NCBI RefSeq assembly: GCF_016817355.1
Contig: NZ_JADOTT010000004.1
Coordinates: forward strand, 62,001 to 126,000
DNA length: 64,000 bases
Source of the DNA: Maricaulis parjimensis
GTDB taxonomy: Bacteria; Pseudomonadota; Alphaproteobacteria; Caulobacterales; Maricaulaceae
Direction: 5' to 3'
The position numbers and the translations under genes are program-made. Positions 62,395 through 64,000 of the stretch are shown here, one piece after another (the stretch's first letter is position 1; the number at the start of each line of letters is the position of its first letter). The notes beneath the pieces were generated by a model. That model was not told the DNA's origin. It made no database searches and saw nothing but the letters and a program-made list of their open reading frames with translations.

Positions 62395-63783
62395 CTAGGC
62401 CGCGCCTTCCCGACCCGTATTGCCGACACCAAGCGATTTCAGCTTGCGATGCAAGGCCGAGCGCTCCATGCCGATAAAGGCTGCCGTTCGCGAGATATTG
62501 CCACCAAACCGGTCGATCTGCGCTTTGAGGTATTCGCGTTCGAAATTCTCCCGGGCTTCGCGCAAAGACAAGGCAATCATTTTCTCTGCGTCAAACCCGG
62601 CTTCCTGATTTTCCCGCGTCACGACTTCCGACGGCAGGCTTTCCAGCGTGATCGGCTCAGCCGCACCACCCGTGGCCAGGATCAGCAAGCGCTCAATATT
62701 ATTGCGCAATTGGCGCACATTCCCGGGCCAGCTATGCGCCTGCAGGGCCGCCATCACATCCTCGCCGAACTCCCGCTTGGCGAATCCGGCCGATGTGGTC
62801 AGACGATCCACGAAATGGTGGACGAGCGAGGGTATGTCCTCGCGACGCTCGGCCAGAGCCGGAACCGTAACCGGCACAACGGCCAGGCGATGGTACAAAT
62901 CCTCGCGGAAAGTGCCTTCCTGGATGCGCGTATTGAGATCCTGCGCTGTGGAGGAAATCACCCGCACATTGACCTGCACATCCTTGGCTCCACCAATCCG
63001 GCGGAAGCGCTGCTCCACCAGAAGCCGCAGAAGCTTGGATTGGGTTTCTCGCGGCATGTCGGCAATCTCGTCCAGATAGAGCGTCCCGCCATGGGCGCGC
63101 TCCAGCAGACCGACATGCTTGACCGAACCGTCATCATTTTCGCGGCCGAACAGCTCCAGCTCGACACCTTCCGGTGACATGCCGGGAGCGCTCACCGCGA
63201 CAAAATCAGCCGCAGCACGCGGCGAAGCTTCATGGATCAGGCGCGCCACGGTCTCCTTGCCCGCGCCCGATGGGCCCCGGATCAAAACCCGGCTATTGGT
63301 CGGCGCAACGCGCTCGATCAATTGGCGAACCTGGACGATGCCCGTGCTCTCACCGATCAGCGAACTCTGCACCTCTGTACGCGCCCGCAATTGCGCGTTT
63401 TCGCTGCGCAGCCGGCTGGTCTCCAATGCCCGCTTCACCGTCAGCAGAAGCTTGTCGCTCTTGAACGGTTTTTCCAGGAAGTCATAGGCCCCCTTGCGGA
63501 TGGCTGCGACCGCCGTCTCGATGGTTCCGTGACCGGAGATCACGATGACCGGGAGGTCCGGATCGAGCGCCCGGAACTCATCCAGCAGCTCAATCCCGTC
63601 CAGTCGCGAGCCCTGCAGCCAGACATCGAGAATGATCAGGGACGGCTTGCGCGCCCGGATGGCCTCCAGGGCGGCATCGGCATCCCCGGCTTCGCGCGGT
63701 TCATACCCGTCATCCTCGAGCAGCCCCCCGATGAGTTCCCGGATATCGGCCTCGTCATCAACGATGAGAATATCCCTAGCCAT
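62395..63783 (-). CDS. ntrX: Nitrogen regulation response regulator NtrX
   Basis: NtrC-family response regulator paired with NtrY, linked to nitrogen and redox control. It has 462 residues. Receiver domain 1-120 with phospho-acceptor D53 (LIILDVWLQ). AAA+ domain: Walker A GPSGAGKE (170-177) and Walker B TLYLDEI (234-240). The GAFTGA loop expected near 213-226 is absent (LFGRENDDGSVKHVG). A Fis-type helix-turn-helix ends the protein (SRTAAFIGMERSALHRKLKS). Starts 3 bases after the ntrY stop. Confidence 0.95.
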   Translation of the reverse strand: MARDILIVDDEADIRELIGGLLEDDGYEPREAGDADAALEAIRARKPSLIILDVWLQGSRLDGIELLDEFRALDPDLPVIVISGHGTIETAVAAIRKGAYDFLEKPFKSDKLLLTVKRALETSRLRSENAQLRARTEVQSSLIGESTGIVQVRQLIERVAPTNSRVLIRGPSGAGKETVARLIHEASPRAAADFVAVSAPGMSPEGVELELFGRENDDGSVKHVGLLERAHGGTLYLDEIADMPRETQSKLLRLLVEQRFRRIGGAKDVQVNVRVISSTAQDLNTRIQEGTFREDLYHRLAVVPVTVPALAERREDIPSLVHHFVDRLTTSAGFAKREFGEDVMAALQAHSWPGNVRQLRNNIERLLILATGGAAEPITLESLPSEVVTRENQEAGFDAEKMIALSLREARENFEREYLKAQIDRFGGNISRTAAFIGMERSALHRKLKSLGVGNTGREGAA

Positions 63784-63786
63784 GCA

Positions 63787-64000
63787 TCATGCCTCCTGCG
63801 CAGACGCAAACTGGTCCGTGGCCGTGTCGGTCAGTGGAAAGACAAGGCGCACAATGGCCCCCTCGCCCTCTTCCGGCACATCCAGTTCCAGTCGTCCCTT
63901 ATGGTCTTCCATGACGCGCTTGACGATGGCCAGGCCGAGGCCCGTCCCCTTCTCGCGCGTTGTCATATAAGGCTCAGTGAGCCGTTCACGGTTGGGAACC
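63787..64000 (-). CDS. ntrY: Sensor histidine kinase NtrY, C-terminal fragment
   Basis: Only the last 70 codons are in the window, ending TGA 63787. They carry the ATP-binding domain: [22 protein letters not shown] is the G2 box and its continuation, then VRLVFPL. This identifies a histidine kinase, and its place before ntrX makes it NtrY. The sensor and membrane parts lie outside the window. Confidence 0.92.
   Translation of the reverse strand, partial: VPNRERLTEPYMTTREKGTGLGLAIVKRVMEDHKGRLELDVPEEGEGAIVRLVFPLTDTATDQFASAQEA

Noticed and set aside
62113-63177. Plus-strand frame of 354 codons across the trkA/ntrX border
   Set aside because: Spans two certain genes on the other strand and shows no motif.

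Overview
The window looks like chromosome from a GC-rich alphaproteobacterium. The best fit is the Caulobacterales/Maricaulales side of the class (Maricaulis- or Oceanicaulis-like, often marine). This is inferred from the conserved order ntrY-ntrX-trkA-trkH-dat-hfq-hflX next to mazG, from a TonB-dependent receptor and an M2 peptidase, from the rlpA-dacA-tmk-holB-tatD-MBL run, and from a CtrA-like box upstream of a chemotaxis receptor. The genus call is inference; no rRNA gene is present. I see no CRISPR array, insertion sequence or prophage. Tight packing is the rule: many genes overlap by 1-4 bases, and GTG/TTG starts are common.

Layout. 0-3.5 kb, minus strand: tryptophan catabolism (kynA, kynU), then a serine dehydratase cut by the left edge. 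3.6-10.5 kb: a HupE/UreJ-like membrane protein, a small membrane protein, a periplasmic M2 peptidase, yaiI with an M14 cytosolic-type carboxypeptidase, a DoxX-like protein, and the msrPQ methionine sulfoxide repair pair. 10.7-12.2 kb: a soluble double-PAS chemotaxis receptor behind a CtrA-like site. 12.3-15.8 kb: a three-gene amidoligase-type operon (GNAT-nitrilase fusion, GNAT, RLAN/RimK ATP-grasp), then tRNA-Ser(UGA). 16-19.3 kb: a large TonB-dependent receptor. 19.6-25.1 kb: cell wall and replication genes (rlpA, dacA, tmk, holB, tatD, MBL hydrolase). 25.2-29.0 kb: a small surface-sugar cassette (acyltransferase, methyltransferase, DegT aminotransferase, divergent glycosyltransferase-like gene) that reads AT-richer than its surroundings and has a palindromic operator candidate in its divergent promoter.

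29-55.8 kb is the most unusual part, all on the minus strand. It starts with a 3197-residue surface protein that has a signal peptide, four choice-of-anchor-type repeats, twelve 94-residue Ig-like repeats (exactly 12 x 282 bp) and an autotransporter-like beta-barrel. A type II secretion operon follows in the order gspE-F-G-H-I-J-L-M-C-D-K; its secretin carries a lipobox and its GspC is very short. Running on from gspK with short gaps are a 1039-residue fusion of an ArsP-like permease to an FG-GAP/ASPIC_UnbV ectodomain, two exported Sel1-repeat proteins and two secreted proteins of unknown function. I propose that the permease fusion and the Sel1 pair form an envelope module connected to this secretion system. 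That is the best candidate for something undescribed, but its function is not established by sequence.

56.2-64 kb: mazG converges on hflX-hfq-dat-trkH-trkA-ntrX-ntrY, covering RNA chaperone functions, potassium uptake and a nitrogen/redox two-component system. ntrY is cut by the right edge, and NtrX lacks the GAFTGA loop used to contact sigma-54.
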